Both the position numbers and the translations under genes were made by a program. A DNA stretch of 64,000 nucleotides. Source: Opisthocomus hoazin (taxonomy: Eukaryota; Chordata; Aves; Opisthocomiformes; Opisthocomidae). Shown here piece by piece: positions 8,514 through 20,850 of the stretch (the first letter of the stretch is position 1; each line of letters starts with the position of its first letter). Below the pieces are notes generated by a model. It had not been told where the DNA came from. It did not search any database and worked only from the letters and a program-made list of their open reading frames with translations. The DNA lies in the NCBI RefSeq assembly GCF_030867145.1, contig NC_134429.1:15314677-15378676 (forward strand), in the 5' to 3' direction.

Positions 8514-11500
8514 CTGCAGGGAGAAAGGAGATCAGAGGCGGAGGCGACACGGCCGTGTCACGCCGTACGCCTTCAACAAGTCACCGAGGTGGGAAGTCGC
8601 TGCCACGGGACAATCGTCACACGTTGCTTCCTGGGACAGGGGAATGTGATCTAAACCAAACTTTCTTTCCAAAGATTTGGGAGTCGTATTCTCCAGCAGC
8701 GAAGACCCACGCTACAACTACAGGGAGAGCGCAGCGCCTTCAAATGATCCGCAGGGATTTACGAGTGTGTTTGCTCCACTCGCCCGCCTGCCCGCGGCGG
8801 CTCCCTTAAGTCAAAACCCTCAGGAAAGACAAGGGTACGCCCTGCCAGGATAACTCTGCTTGCCCATGCTCCTCTCCACACCCCCAGCACGCTCTTCCAA
8901 GGGCCTAAGATAACCTTTACGGCCTTACCAGGCACCTGCGCTTCCTTCAACTCCCACAGATTTGAGATTTACGCTGCCTTGCTTGCTACCCAAGCACTCC
9001 TTTCTCCTCGCCAGCCTCACTGTGCTCTTCGAGGAGCTCATCACCCTCCTTCCGACAGGAAGGTGTTGGCAAGGAGCGCAGGCAAAGCTGCCGCGGCACG
9101 AAAGGCTGCTCTCGCCCATCCAGAACGGGTCTCCTCACCTATCCAGAATGGGCTTCTCCTGCTCTTCTTCGGGGCTGGCGCTGCCCAGTATTCGTTTCCT
9201 GGCTTCCGCGTATTCCGCCTCCCTCTGCGCCAAGGATTTCACGGGGAAGGCCGGTCTGCTGGCGGAGTTGGGATTGCTAAGCACGCCGTTGGTCGTCGGC
9301 CTCTTCAGGATGCGGATCTGCGGGGGAGGACCCGCAGGAAGGCTGTCGTCCTGAATCACGATCGGCACTTTGGGAGGAGATTTTGATTTTCTACTGTTTA
9401 AAAGAAAAAACATTGCGTTGGTATTTGTTTTCTACAGCCAGTGTGTTTTTCGCTCTGCGTGTGAATTCCTCCCAGTCAGATGTCACTCCCATGATTAAGA
9501 GGCAGCCTGTAATAATTAAAGACCTCATTATATTTGTAACCCTAAACTAGAGTGGCAGGCGGGTTTGCAGGAGATTAGCTCAGTAAGGGACAGCAAACCA
9601 GTCCCTGCTGCGTTCAACATCTTTAAACTCAACCAAAGCAAAGGGAAGCAAACGCTGGGCAAAGCTTTTAGCACTTCTACTCCAAGATATCGGTACGAGC
9701 ACCTGGATTCCATTCCCTGCAAGTACTTTTAGGGCTGCTCTTGACAGGACACCCGGCCCTTCGCTCCAACCCTGCCATTTCACTTCTCAGAGCCAGCCCC
9801 AGCCCCCGCCTCACCATTTCAATGCTTTCATGGTCCCTTCTAAGAATCAAAGGGGAAAAAATAACAACAACAACAACAGACTTATCAGAACTGATCAGAA
9901 ATATTTCTGCTAGAGGACAACACCACACACCCCCCCGCCCCAACCCGAAGTAAGCAGGAAAAGAAAGTCTCACTGACGCAAGACACGGCAAGCCAATTTA
10001 GGGCCATGAGTTGGGATTACCTGACTCACCCATTTCTTCCTTTGAGTGCCTTTTTCTTACATGGCTTCCCCATAGCCGTAGCTACATCCAGTCTGGAAGA
10101 CCCGGCTCTGAAATAAAACCACTCTCAAAAAGCTTTCCGCTACCCTGCTACGAATCGAAAGGGCCATCTAGTGGCATGATTACAGAGAGTCCCTATTTCT
10201 GAACTCAAGCCCAACGCGCTCTGCTCGGCTTGAAGCTGCTTCCCCACTGCTCCCACTCCCCAGGCCTTCACACGTCCTACAGCACCGCAGGAAAGTAAGT
10301 TTTACCGAACTGTGCAGCACCGTTACCTTTCCTTCTGTGTGATCTTCAGCTTCTTTTCCAACCGTCTGTCTATTTCCTAGAAAGGAAGGCGAGAGAACAA
10401 AAACCTGAAGGCTTGTCTGGGAGATTGGAGTTCGAGCCTGTCTACGCAGTCATTAAATTTCACTCTTCCATACAGCGATCCTACAAAGGGGGCAGAGAGA
10501 GCGTGCACCTCCCTCTGAGGATGACTTGCAAATCAAGAGGCAGAGAACAGAAAAGCCATCACATACACTCCACTGTAGCCACTACTACACCTACAGCAGG
10601 CTGCATATTTTGCATATCATGGTAAGAGGGCAGCTGCGAGGCGCTCATCTTTCATTTTAAGGACTTCATCCGGCAAGAAAACTCCATCCAGGGTAAAGAG
10701 CCACGGGAATACACAGCAAGGTATTCCCAGATCTGAGCAGGAACCAGTACCAAACCTCTTGAGCCGAGAAGCAGCAGCAGCCGCCGGCCGGGACGATCTG
10801 CATCACTCCACAGGCTTGATTTCAGTGGGGCAGCTCAGCCCCAGAGCCTGCAGCCATTCGGCGGACTAGCCGGCAGGTTCGCATTCCTGCTGCTTGCTGC
10901 AATAACCCTCCTTCACAAAAAAGTCCCTGCCCTGCCCGACATGCACCCAAGGACTCGCCAGAGCAGAGCCTTATTGCGCTTCTCCTTCCCTTTGCAACAT
11001 AGCTGCCGAGTCATCAACTGGCAGAAAGCTGGATTAATCACCCTTGAGTGTCAACAGAGCGTGGCTTTAAGCATGTCAACTTCAGTCCAAAGCTTGCATC
11101 TACCTTAGCAAAGGTGTTTACGTCTTGCAATCGCAGCAATTATGCGGAGAAACCTTGTCAAGCAGAAAAAAGAAAGCCAGCTTTCAATCCCAATCTCTCT
11201 TTAGCCAACCTTTCCCAACCTTGCTGGTATCTTTAGATTCTCACGGCTGCTGATGCCATTAAAAGAGCCTCCGAAACAGCGATGCGTTTCATTTAATTGT
11301 CAATGAAGAAGAAAAAAACAACCCCACTACCTGAGACTGTCCTAGTTTCACCAGCTGATAACTGGCAATACTGAAGGAAATTCCACGCTTCTGGCAGGAC
11401 GCAGCTGCTCTACTTTTCAGGTTGGTTTGTCTAACTATGCTGAGAGCTTGCTGCCGGCAGAGCCTACCCTGCTGTCAAAAACCACAGCAGGCGCAACTCA

Positions 11501-14500
11501 GTAAAGAAACTGGTTTGCACGGCAATTCCCCAGTGCCCCAGTAAGCACGGAATGAGCACAAGTCACTACAAGATGCCAAACCACAGTGTTTGCTCTCGGT
11601 CATGCAGCTACACAGGCCAACAGCCCATGGTAGCCTCGATCTAGAAGGAAATAGTTATAATCCATTTTGGGATGGTTATCGGCTGGTGGGAGGTTGAATT
11701 TTCTACCAAACTCTGTACTGGGAGGCGATGGGTGATTTGTAAGGACAAAACCAGCCAGAAGCTTGACGTGGCATTGAGCTGAAGGCCAGGTCACAGCGAG
11801 AGCCCCCCACTGAGGGCAAACACACCTGCAGCTTTCTTAAAGAGGACTGGGAGGAAAATCCAATCCCTATGCTGCTCAGGAGGACGGAGAAAGTGTGCAT
11901 CAGCTGCCGGCAAAGACAGAAGAAGGGCTGTCTGGGAACAGGCAGCTGGGAAACGGATATCCCAGCAAGGATGGAGACGTAGAGCGGCTGGTGGCAAACA
12001 ATGAAAGTCCAGTTCAGGGGAAGGGGTTAGCTCCTCTGCCCGCACCGCGCCAGAAGAGGTTCTATCCGGATACAGAAGAGTCTTTAAAACACTTTTTTGA
12101 ACTCAAATAGTTAACCACCCCTCCCCAAGGCCTCCTAGAAGCAGTGGACTGGAAGGAAGCTTCCTTAAATATTCCTTATTAAATACTTGATTGCGTGGGG
12201 GTGAGGGAGGACAGAAAGACGGGTCGGAGGAGGGGAAAGCACGCTCAAGAGCACCTCAACTCATTCCACTTAGTGCTCGGCGCCACGCAGCAACTACAGA
12301 GCCAGCTGCGAGTCAGAACCACAGCGCTGAACCACCCAGCTAGGGCAGACAAGCGCAAGGACCGCGAGGCACAAAAATATGACGAGCCACATGGCAGCCA
12401 TGAGGAAGGCTCCGTTCTGCTCTCCCCTCTCTCCTTCCTGGCAGAGGAGAGATGGCTTTGACAAAAGCCACGTTTCTACATTCCTGGTGGCTTTGCAGGT
12501 CAGTCCTGGGGCTAAAGTCGCGGTCCATACATCGGACTACGAGATCCTGTAATTGAAAAGCGTCAGTTCGACCTCAGCATCTGAAAAACACTCTGATTAA
12601 TGCAACTGTCACGCTGACTGAGGGCTGCTGGACAGCTCTTCCCGTCCTCGCACACGCCAGACTTCCTCCGACTGCATCCTCTGACGCCAGAACCTGCAGC
12701 TTCCCCAACAGAAAAAAAACAAAGAACCCAGCTCTTTAACTTGCTCCACACACACAAACCTACCGAAAGGAATCCTTCAAACTCTGCCATCGTGACACCC
12801 CTCCCAAAACGAGCCCTATACAGTCTCAGTTTCACTCCTCCTTACTCCTGTGCTGATCACTTCTTGCAAAATAATCAGTATTTTCATCTCTCATCCCTCC
12901 CTAATTGCCAGCAGTCACTAAGTGAACGCACACCGTCCTGGTTCATAAGCCACCGCATGCAGGCTCGAACGCTGCGTCGTGCCTGGGGAGCTCCTCACAC
13001 CAAGGAGCAAAGTAACAGGCAGCTAAAATATCCTCTAAGTTATAACCTCAGTGGCTGTTACAACCACTGTGTACTCTGCAAAGCAAGAGCCTTCCTCCAC
13101 ACGTACAAATCCTGGCAGAATAATATAAACCATTCATTCCCACCAAATATACACGTATCACTCTCACCCCATCCAAACAACTGCTAGACCTACATGATCC
13201 TTGTAATTCCTGGCGCTGCTGAAGGGATTCCAGCTCCCTCCAGACATTCACTGAACTCTTGGGTACAAAAAGTCTTCCTCTGTGAACGCAGCTCCCCACC
13301 TCACACACACCTCTTGATCTGTTAGAACTTGTTGTGTTTTTTTTAAATGCAGGGATTGACCCCATCTTTTCTCCGCAAAAAGTCACAGCACTGCAAACCC
13401 TTGGTGTTTAATACTATGTCTGGAGTTGTAGGTATGGAGGCATTCGAACGTGGAGAGCACTGCCAGTTCCAATGGGCAGCCTTTAATCACCCTGCAAAAA
13501 CAACCCAAGACGTCAGCAGCCTCACACAGCGAGCAGTTCATGACAGGGATCACGCTGCACAAATTTACAAGCTCGAGAAGTAGAAACACCTTGACATGGC
13601 TTATTCTTCACAAAAAAAAAAAAAAAAAAAATCCCTGCTGCTGCTTTCCACCAGTCAGTCTGTCTGCTGACGTCATTCCCTTTCCACTGCTATGTCACAC
13701 TGTCGCTGAGCCGTGCGGGTAACGAGATAAAATTAGGACCTGACTTACAGGGCAAGCGCCAGAAGCACTACAACAACCCAAAGGCACGAGCTCACAGGAG
13801 ACGCAACGAGACTTGGCATTCAAGGACACCGCACTGCACGTACCCAGTAGCTGGGCAGGTCACACCATACAAAAAACAGTTTTTAATCTTCTTAGGAGGC
13901 TCTCCTAGTTTTCATTTCCCAAATAAACTTCTGTATATAACCAAAACCTAAGCCTCATTTACACCCCTGTTAAAAACAATCTCCCCAAAGATTAGTAAAG
14001 AATCTCAACAAAATATTTTTAGTGCTATTATGTCTAGATACTAAAAAGGATCCAAACAAACAGCACTAAGACGACACTGTTCTTTGACATTTAAGCTGCG
14101 TTTGTAGATGAGGACGCAATGGAAACTGAACTCCAGCCCCATCACTGCCATCCTTCCTACCCTTCAACCCTGAAAAAACAGCAATGCGTGGAAGGATCAG
14201 TAAAATGCCTCTCGGAAAGCAGTTCGACCCCGAGACACAAACCTGCTGCTTAGATCCGACACTCCTGTGCTCTGTCATCCTAAACAGGAACCCCACCAAT
14301 ACAGCTGATAATTTTGCTATGTTACTGGGGAGTTGGAGACTGATGTCCCCCCCCACCGACACCCCAGAAACAAGCCCTTCGGGAGGGGATGCTCCGACGG
14401 AGGTCAGCTCCTACGGATCACAGTTTCACACGGGGTCTTGGCATATCCCCAGGCAAGGTCAGTTCTCCAGCACATTGCAAAGCAGAGAGAGAGACCCAAG

Positions 14501-17500
14501 TCAGCCCGAGCTGCCATCTAAAGAACTTTGCTGGAGTAACTGTAATGCGTCGGGCACGTATAAAGAATTACCCTTCCCATAAAGAATGATCCTCCCCATC
14601 GCTGCCAGAAAAGACTCTCTAAATAGACTAAACAACAACAGCTCCAAGCTCTGCTGATATGGGGGGAAAGGAATAACAAGAAAACTGCTGGCTATTTTTT
14701 ATTTCAAGTTTAGTGGATAATCACAACTGAATATTCGAAGGAAGGATATTTTCCTTCTCTACCTCCAAAATTTGGTTGCTTTGCAGAAATCGAGAGAAGA
14801 GACCTACCAGTCCTCCTGCCAGAGCACACAATAGTCACTGATAAAAGAGGCTGTGCTCTTCTAGATATCTGATAACATTTCAAATACGCAGCTCTAGAAA
14901 AGCATTAACTACACTGTTTGATGTATTTACTGGAGATTACTCCCGAACACAACATTCTACCCCCACTCACTCAAATAATGTGCGAGATCAAACCCAGAAA
15001 GAGGGAATTTAGGCTAGAGTTGCATCCTCCCACGCCAGCGCTAAAAACAAAGCCCTGTCTGCTTATTAAAAGCACCATCAGACACTCTGGCATTTTCTGA
15101 AGGACAGGAGATAAACTTCAAGGCCTGGTTAATGTTGTCTTCTTTAGGGAAGAAAAAAAACCACCAGGTTTTAACATCTGAGGTTGCCAAAGCTGTTCAC
15201 GGGTGCTGCAGATATCTGACTCACTGCTTCACCGAAAACACCATCAAGAGTAAGCAGAAGTAGGTAAATCCTAAGATATCTCCAAGCTGCCTCCTTCACT
15301 AGCTACCTATCTCTTTCCTCTGAAGATAAATTAATCTTCTATTAATTACTGGAACATTCCAGCTCCTGAGGCTATTGGGAATCAGACTGCTCCATTAATT
15401 ACTTCTCCAAGTTACCCTGCTTACATTAAACCCTGGCAGTGGACCGTACCCAAGAAAGCCGCAAATGCTTTTACGCTGTGCCGGTGTTTACATCTTCCAT
15501 AGGTAGATAACTCTTCACAGCAGCTCGGATATTGAGAAACCAGACACGAGAGTATTTTTGGGAACAAGCCTGGCAGGCGCCACATGGTATTCCCAGCACA
15601 GACGTGTTATGGAGCCGGGGAGAGCATTTGGGAAGGCTGCAGCTCCTTCTCCCTCCCCACCCTTCACACCTCCTGCAGCAGGCAGGCTGCACAGACACCC
15701 CTCAGAGATCCAGATCGGGGATATATTTACAGTCTTTATCAATCTAGAAAAAAAACCAGAAGTTAAAACCTAGTAAAAGCCCTCTAATTTCCATGTTGTT
15801 GCGCAAAGGCATCAGTACATCCCTTAATCCAGAGGATCACCTCTGCCTTCTGCACCCAGGGCCCTGCGCGGGGTCAATCAGCACATCCAGCTGCTCATCA
15901 AGGTCTGCGAGAGCAGGTATGGAACAGACAGGGCCACGCAAGACATATCCCAAAACCAACGCTCACTTCACGGTACTAAGGTGCCTGTTTGTTCCCAACC
16001 TACAAGCATCCCTTTTCTCATCAAATAAACTACCACTGCCTAAGCAACGCTGCGCCGCAGGAAAAGAAACTTTCATACTGTAGGTGACCCTGCTTTGGCA
16101 GGGGGGTTGGACTAGATGACCCACAGAGGTCCCTTCCAACCCCTACTATTCTGTGATTCTGTGATTCTGTGATTTCCCCGTTTCAAGATTTTTTTTGACT
16201 GATTACAAGCACCTAAAGCAAATATTCAGTAAAAGTTTTACAAGAATCATTTTGGTCTGTGAAGTCAAACCCCACCCTCACAGCCCTGACACCAAAAATC
16301 AGCCGTCATCCTCACAGGTTTCCTCCAGGGTACAGTTCCTTCGTGCTAAAACCCTGCTAACTCGTCCTCTGATCGCACTCGCAGTTAGCGGACCGGAGGT
16401 CACAGTATTACACTCCGAAATAGTTCCCTTTTGACTTCTCTGTACTTCGATCATATTTAGCAACTCAAAGCAATACCAGCCAAAAACCTCCAGCCGGCCC
16501 TTTGCCACCAGCGAATGCGCTGCCTTTGCTGGAGGGTGAAACCCCAGGCAGGCAGCCCTCTGCCACTCACATGTCAACCAATTTAGAGACAACAGAAATG
16601 AGATTTTTTTGCAAACCTCAAGTGAATGGTCCTCACCAAGTGCCGCAACACAAGTGGGTGACAATCCCTGTCCCTACACGAGGGACAAAGTTCAGTCACC
16701 CACGTTCGGCTGCTCACATCCTCCCCAAGCGGTCGGTTACCAGATGATCCAGGGGGCTTTTCTCTTTCTGGTGGTTAGCCTGCGCCTTGCTTCGCCGATC
16801 ACCAAGGAACCTAGACTCTGGACTGTGGCAGGGTAAGTTCTAAGCACCAGCGGGGAGGTTGTAGGCAGCAGCTGGGAGCTAACTGCCCTGCAAACTGCCC
16901 GTCAGCAAACTGAAGTGGGGAAAAGACACACAAGGAGATCACTTTATCTTTTTTAAACTCTTTGGGGTTGCCAGACTAATGTTTTATCTACACAGATTCT
17001 GACTTGAAATCAGTTACTAATTAATAGACACTCAAACTCTAGTTAGCAAAGGAATAAGCAATCAACCCAGCTGAAGAGTGCCAGTTCAGGGCTGTGAATT
17101 ACCTGTGACCCTGGACACTGGGCTTCCACTCCAGTTTCGAGCGCAGCTTCCCACCTCACATTTAATTATTAGTTTAACCAGGTCAATAGACTCGGGTGCC
17201 ACAAATAGACTTCTCACTTGCCATTTCCTTCTTCCCTAAAGCCAGCTCGGCCACACAATAGAGAAATGAGCCATGCATTAAGTCATAGCACTGTTTACTA
17301 ACACAGACTGGGCCTTCAAAGCCTGGCGCTTCAATCCTTACTCGTAACTTAGACAACTCATTTGTTATTCACACGCTGGTTATCCATCTGTAACTCACAG
17401 ACAAGCAAAACCCTCCCCATTTCACAGACCTTTCAAGTAGCTAATTAGGCAGCAATTAGATATCACAGATCCCAGAAGCCCCATAGAGTTCTGCTGCACC

Positions 17501-20461
17501 AGCATTAACACCGCTGTGCCTGTGGGACTCCTGGGGTAGGTGAAGCTGCCGGAGCAGAGGGCCTCTGCTTGGCATACGGTCACTAGGAGGGGTGGCACAT
17601 ACCCAAGGAGTTGCTCCTTCTTCTGGCAAGTACTGGGTAATTCTGAGGACACAGAAGACTAAAAGACAAACAGAACCCACGTTAAAGACCAAAATTAAAA
17701 AAAAAAAACCAACCCACGCTCAAGGATCTGTTTTGCAGCTACTCGACTGACCAAACCGACGCGGAAGGTCTGTGTCAGGTTTTGGGGGGGTTTTCCCTCC
17801 ACCTACTGAGATATTAGTGCTGCCTGGTTTGGAAGGCAGATCTGCAAGAGATAAATGAGGTGACATTATAACTTGGAGGCCACGGCATCTCTGCTTAGCC
17901 CGGAACCGCCTCTTGCTGAGAACCACCACCTTTAAGATCCAGAGTAGAAGTCTGCAGCCCAACACCAAAAACTGCACACAGAGCAAAGGACCAGCACTGA
18001 AACTTCGATGTCTTTTCTGTCCTACCAAACACCCTCTGGGTGGAATGTTAAGAAACTACACACCGAGCAGCACGCAATGTATCTCAGAAGCCTATCATAG
18101 ATCTCCTGCTACAACTCTGTTTCCTCAGAGATGTGCTGAAGAGTCTAAAAAAAAAATAACAACTCGGGTTCTCAGCTGGGTAAAGTATTAGGAGAAGAGC
18201 ATGTATTTACAGCTGCTCCTTGTTGTCTCATGTCTTATTGCATATTCCTCTCAAGTACTGACCATTACTACCACGCCTTGTGCCTTTACACTGGGATCCA
18301 TCTTGTCCCACCTCAGACCCACACCAAACAAGACAAAAGTGGAAGAAGAAAATAAACAAAATCCCTTACGCAAAAAAACCCACAAACAACCAACCCTGTG
18401 ATGACAGGACCAGGCCAGCTCACACACCTTTCCTGCACATCATTTTTCCTCTTGCACTTTCAGCAGAAGACCCATCTCACTTGGGCAGCTTCCAGACCGC
18501 AGCAGGATTTCAGGCACAGAGAGCAGCAGGTGCACCCAAAATCTCTTTCAACTGCTAACAAGCGAGTCAGTCACGCTGTCTGCTCTACAGCAGAGCCTCT
18601 TCCTGCCCTCTCTTCCTCTCGTCTCAACCTGCCTACCTCCGGTAGCTGTGATTTCTGTGGCAGCACAAACAGCCTGCAGGCCCTGACCACGCCAGCATCC
18701 ATTTGGTCCATGAAAAACAAGGCTGGGCTCTCCTCTGCTCCATGCTGCTCAGCTTTTTGCTTCCTGCGGCCACCAGCAGCAGCAGAGGGTCTCCTTCCTG
18801 CCAGGCAGGGTTTGAGAATGACCTTTCTAAATCACGACAGATGCCAGAAGGCAGCTCCCGTCTCTTCTCTTACGTAAGAAGAGCTCCTGCCGCAGACAGC
18901 TCATTTTTCCCCTTGCTCCAACTGCTTTCGCAGACATCCAAAGCCCCGACAACTGCAAAAGCAGCTGCAAGCGTGGCGGCGGCTCCTCAAGAAATCTCTC
19001 TGCTCCGCAGCACAAGCACCACTGAGTCTATGAACATAAATTCTCAGCAGTCTGGAGTGCAAAAGGACGTGAGAAAGGACAGGTGATTTTTCCTCCTAAG
19101 AGCTTTAAAAGAACATCTAAATGGTAGAAGCTGAAAGGACAAAGAGGAAAGACAACCAATGGCTGGGCTTTGAGCAGCCCTACAATTTTAAACCATTACT
19201 CAAGGCCACAGCTATCATCAGCTCCCGAGACACAAGCTATGTCCCTTCATGGAACGGTTTAATGAGCGCTGGAATTAACTCCGCCGCCCGGCGCGAGGCT
19301 TCCTATGACTGCAGTCTCACAGCATTGGCAAGAGGAGAGGCTGAGCGCTTCGCTTGCGCTGCCAGGCTGCCTCTGGCATCTCTCACGCTGCTTGGCGAGG
19401 GCATTGAGTTACAGGCTCTATGTTGCTACCCTCTTTCTGGCCAGCCGTAACCCAATCGCCCGACCAGAATCAAATTCAGTCTTCTCACCAAGTCATTGTT
19501 ACAAAGCCCTTCTGCCCTCCGATCGTTAACGAGCCCATTGAATTTATTAAAACAGGAGTTTGCCTGGCAGAGACGGTTTCCTTTCTCTCGTCGTGCTGTT
19601 GTGAATACCCCGCAGATCACCCACCCACGCTCCTGCTAAAATAACGATTTTATTTAGCAAGCGCAACACACGTAAGTGCTTCGGAGTCTCTCAGCGTGAG
19701 AGACATGATGAAAACCTCAGCTACTGAGCTGGCTATTAAAAGCAGATGAAAACTTCAGCTACAACACTGGAAGCTGCGCTAGGCCACGCTAAGCCTCCTC
19801 ACGTTTTGTCCTAATGAGGAAGCACGGTCCTCTCGAGCAAGGGGGAGAAAAGGCTTCTCATGTGAAGCCCCAGCTCCCCCACTACACCCTGCGAGATGCA
19901 GCCCAGCCGCCTCTCCCCAGAGGCCCTGCGGGAGCTAACGTGATGCCAGGGAGACATATTTTGTCAGAGCTCCTCAGCAGAAGGAGCGAGGTACCCGCCA
20001 TCCCCCCCAGCACCCACTGCACGCCCCCCGCCAACAGGAGCTTTGTTTCGGGCTCAGCTACGACCCGCGCTGACCAGCCGCTGCCGCCCTGCCTGCAGCC
20101 CCACAAGACCGGGGAAAGCGGGGGGGTTGGAGACCGAGTAGAAAACCGAGGCAGAAGGACGGGCAGAGAGCATCTCCCGGCGGCAGCCCCGGCACCGGGA
20201 GATGGAGAGGAGACGAGCAGGAGGGGCTGGGGCCCGGCTGCAGCCCCCACGCGCCGAACGAGGCAGCGGTCCCTTTAAGAGGCCTAGCAGGCGCTCCGGG
20301 CCCGCCGCCTCACCGGCCGCGCCCCGCCGCCTCCTCAAGCGCCGCCGCCGCCTTCCCCTGTCTCCTCACCGCCCCAGCCCGCCCGTGCCGCCCCGAGCAG
20401 CCGCCCTCACCCCGCTGTCGGCCGCCTCCTCCCAGCTCTCGGCGACCTCCTCATCTTCCAT
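8411..20461 (-). CDS. SZRD1: SZRD1, SUZ RNA-binding domain-containing protein 1 (complete, 4 coding exons)
   Basis: The four exons join to 459 bases, or 152 aa, the same length as human SZRD1. The acidic N-terminus ([20 protein letters not shown]) precedes a lysine-rich helix ([13 protein letters not shown]). The SUZ domain, a putative RNA-binding module, covers roughly residues 35-118 and includes [45 protein letters not shown] and [15 protein letters not shown]. The C-terminal SUZ-C segment is [20 protein letters not shown], then TAA at 8413. The start at 20461 has a good context (A at -3, G at +4). It is transcribed away from FBXO42, as in human, and lies upstream of NECAP2 on the same strand. 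The molecular role is poorly defined in any species; RNA binding is a family inference. Confidence 0.95.
8514..9138 (-). other. SZRD1 intron 3
   Basis: 625-bp intron with GTGAGG donor and CTGCAG acceptor. Its first bases carry an imperfect copy of the exon 3 end (9111-9129 against 9134-9152). Nothing else recognised. Confidence 0.85.
9111..9152. repeat. 23-bp-period duplication across the SZRD1 exon 3 donor
   Basis: CTCRCCYATCCAGAAYGGG occurs at 9111-9129 and 9134-9152; the copies differ only by three transitions over 19 bp. On the minus strand the real copy has GATAG|GTGAG at the exon end, whereas the intronic copy has GATGG|GCGAG, a potential GC-type donor. Confidence 0.75.
9139..9393 (-). 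CDS. SZRD1: SZRD1 coding exon 3 (residues 34-119), SUZ domain
   Basis: Encodes [15 protein letters not shown] through [11 protein letters not shown], nearly identical to human. The acceptor AAACAG lies before 9393 and the donor GTGAGG begins at 9138. This exon carries essentially all of the SUZ domain. Confidence 0.95.
9394..10326 (-). other. SZRD1 intron 2
   Basis: 933-bp intron with donor GTAACG and acceptor AAACAG. It contains an (AAC)n microsatellite near 9865-9880. No other feature recognised. Confidence 0.8.
10327..10376 (-). CDS. SZRD1: SZRD1 coding exon 2 (residues 18-34)
   Basis: A 50-bp exon encoding [16 protein letters not shown]. The acceptor TTTCTAG lies before 10376 and the donor GTAACG begins at 10326. 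The serine codon is split with exon 3. Confidence 0.93.
13612..13631. repeat. (A)20 homopolymer
   Basis: Twenty consecutive A within SZRD1 intron 1. I see no polyadenylation signal or gene-derived sequence upstream, so it is called a simple repeat and not a retrocopy tail. Confidence 0.85.
16077..16173 (+). mobile_element. CR1 LINE, 3'-end fragment
   Basis: A 97-bp 3' end of an avian CR1 retrotransposon. It contains GGTTGGACTAGATGACCC and AGGTCCCTTCCAACCCCTA, then the ATTCTGTG octamer repeat with no poly(A). It is severely 5'-truncated, the usual fate of CR1 insertions. It closely resembles the 3' ends at 37560-37640 and, inverted, 46238-46370. Confidence 0.92.
19707..19762. repeat. 18-bp imperfect direct repeat
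   Basis: GATGAAAACCTCAGCTAC at 19707-19724 recurs with one change (C to T) at 19745-19762. Origin unknown; a local duplication is likely. Confidence 0.6.
20411..20461 (-). CDS. SZRD1: SZRD1 coding exon 1 (residues 1-17)
   Basis: Encodes [17 protein letters not shown], identical to the human N-terminus as I recall it. The exon ends GGG|GTGAGG at 20410. The upstream context AAAATGG favours initiation. Confidence 0.95.
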
Positions 20462-20500
20462 TTTAATTCCCCTCCGCCGCCGCCGCCAGCTCGCGCCTCA

Positions 20501-20510
20501 CGCATGCGCG
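20501..20510. promoter_or_regulatory. NRF1-type site
   Basis: CGCATGCGCG matches the NRF1 palindromic consensus GCGCATGCGC closely. It lies 40 bp upstream of the SZRD1 AUG, where NRF1 sites often mark TATA-less start regions. Confidence 0.5.
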
Positions 20511-20641
20511 CACCTGCGCCGCCACCGCCTACCGGCCTGCGCCCGGCGCGCCTGCGCACCGCAGCCAAGAGGGCGGAGCGCAAGGGGAGCGCATGAGCCG
20601 TGGGGGGCGCGGCGGGCGGCCACGTGCGGAGGGGGAGGGCC

Positions 20642-20663
20642 GCGCCCCCTGGCGGGCGGGAGG
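20642..20663. promoter_or_regulatory. CTCF-like site in the SZRD1 promoter
   Basis: The 22-bp sequence is identical to 5563-5584, with core GCGCCCCCTGGCGGGC. It lies about 180 bp upstream of the SZRD1 AUG. Confidence 0.55.
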
Positions 20664-20850
20664 ACCGCCCGCAGGGACGGGGTGGGGGCACACGCGTGTG
20701 TGACACTTGCACACTCAGCCTTGCACACTCGCCCCCCCCCCCCCCCCAGGGAGCCAGCGCTTTGCTGGGCGGCGCGTGGAAGGCGCCAGCAGCACGCACG
20801 GTTCCGCACTCCCACAGCCTGGCGGCGGGGGGCATTTTTTTTTTCCCTTA

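Larger units (their letters stand above)
10377..20410 (-). other. SZRD1 intron 1
   Basis: 10 kb intron with donor GTGAGG at 20410 and acceptor TAG at 10377. It holds a short CR1 3' fragment (16077-16173), a 20-base A run (13612-13631) and an 18-bp imperfect direct repeat (19707-19724 and 19745-19762). No internal gene, tRNA or snoRNA was recognised, although a small intronic RNA could be missed by eye. Confidence 0.8.
20462..20850 (-). promoter_or_regulatory. SZRD1 CpG-island promoter and 5' UTR
   Basis: Very CpG-rich sequence upstream of the SZRD1 start codon. It has an NRF1-type palindrome (CGCATGCGCG at 20501-20510) and three more TGCGC boxes by 20557. It also has a CACGTG E-box near 20622 and a CTCF-like site at 20642-20663. 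No TATA box is evident. The CpG island extends into the gene to about 20100. Confidence 0.65.

Noticed and set aside
10420-10445. GGAGTTCGAGCCT as a tRNA T-arm
   Set aside because: No matching acceptor stem, D-arm or anticodon arm is present at the right distances. It is a chance match.
13560-13631. (A)20 run as a retrogene or SINE tail
   Set aside because: There is no polyadenylation signal, target duplication or recognisable parent sequence upstream. Treated as a homopolymer, as is the run at 34989-35016.
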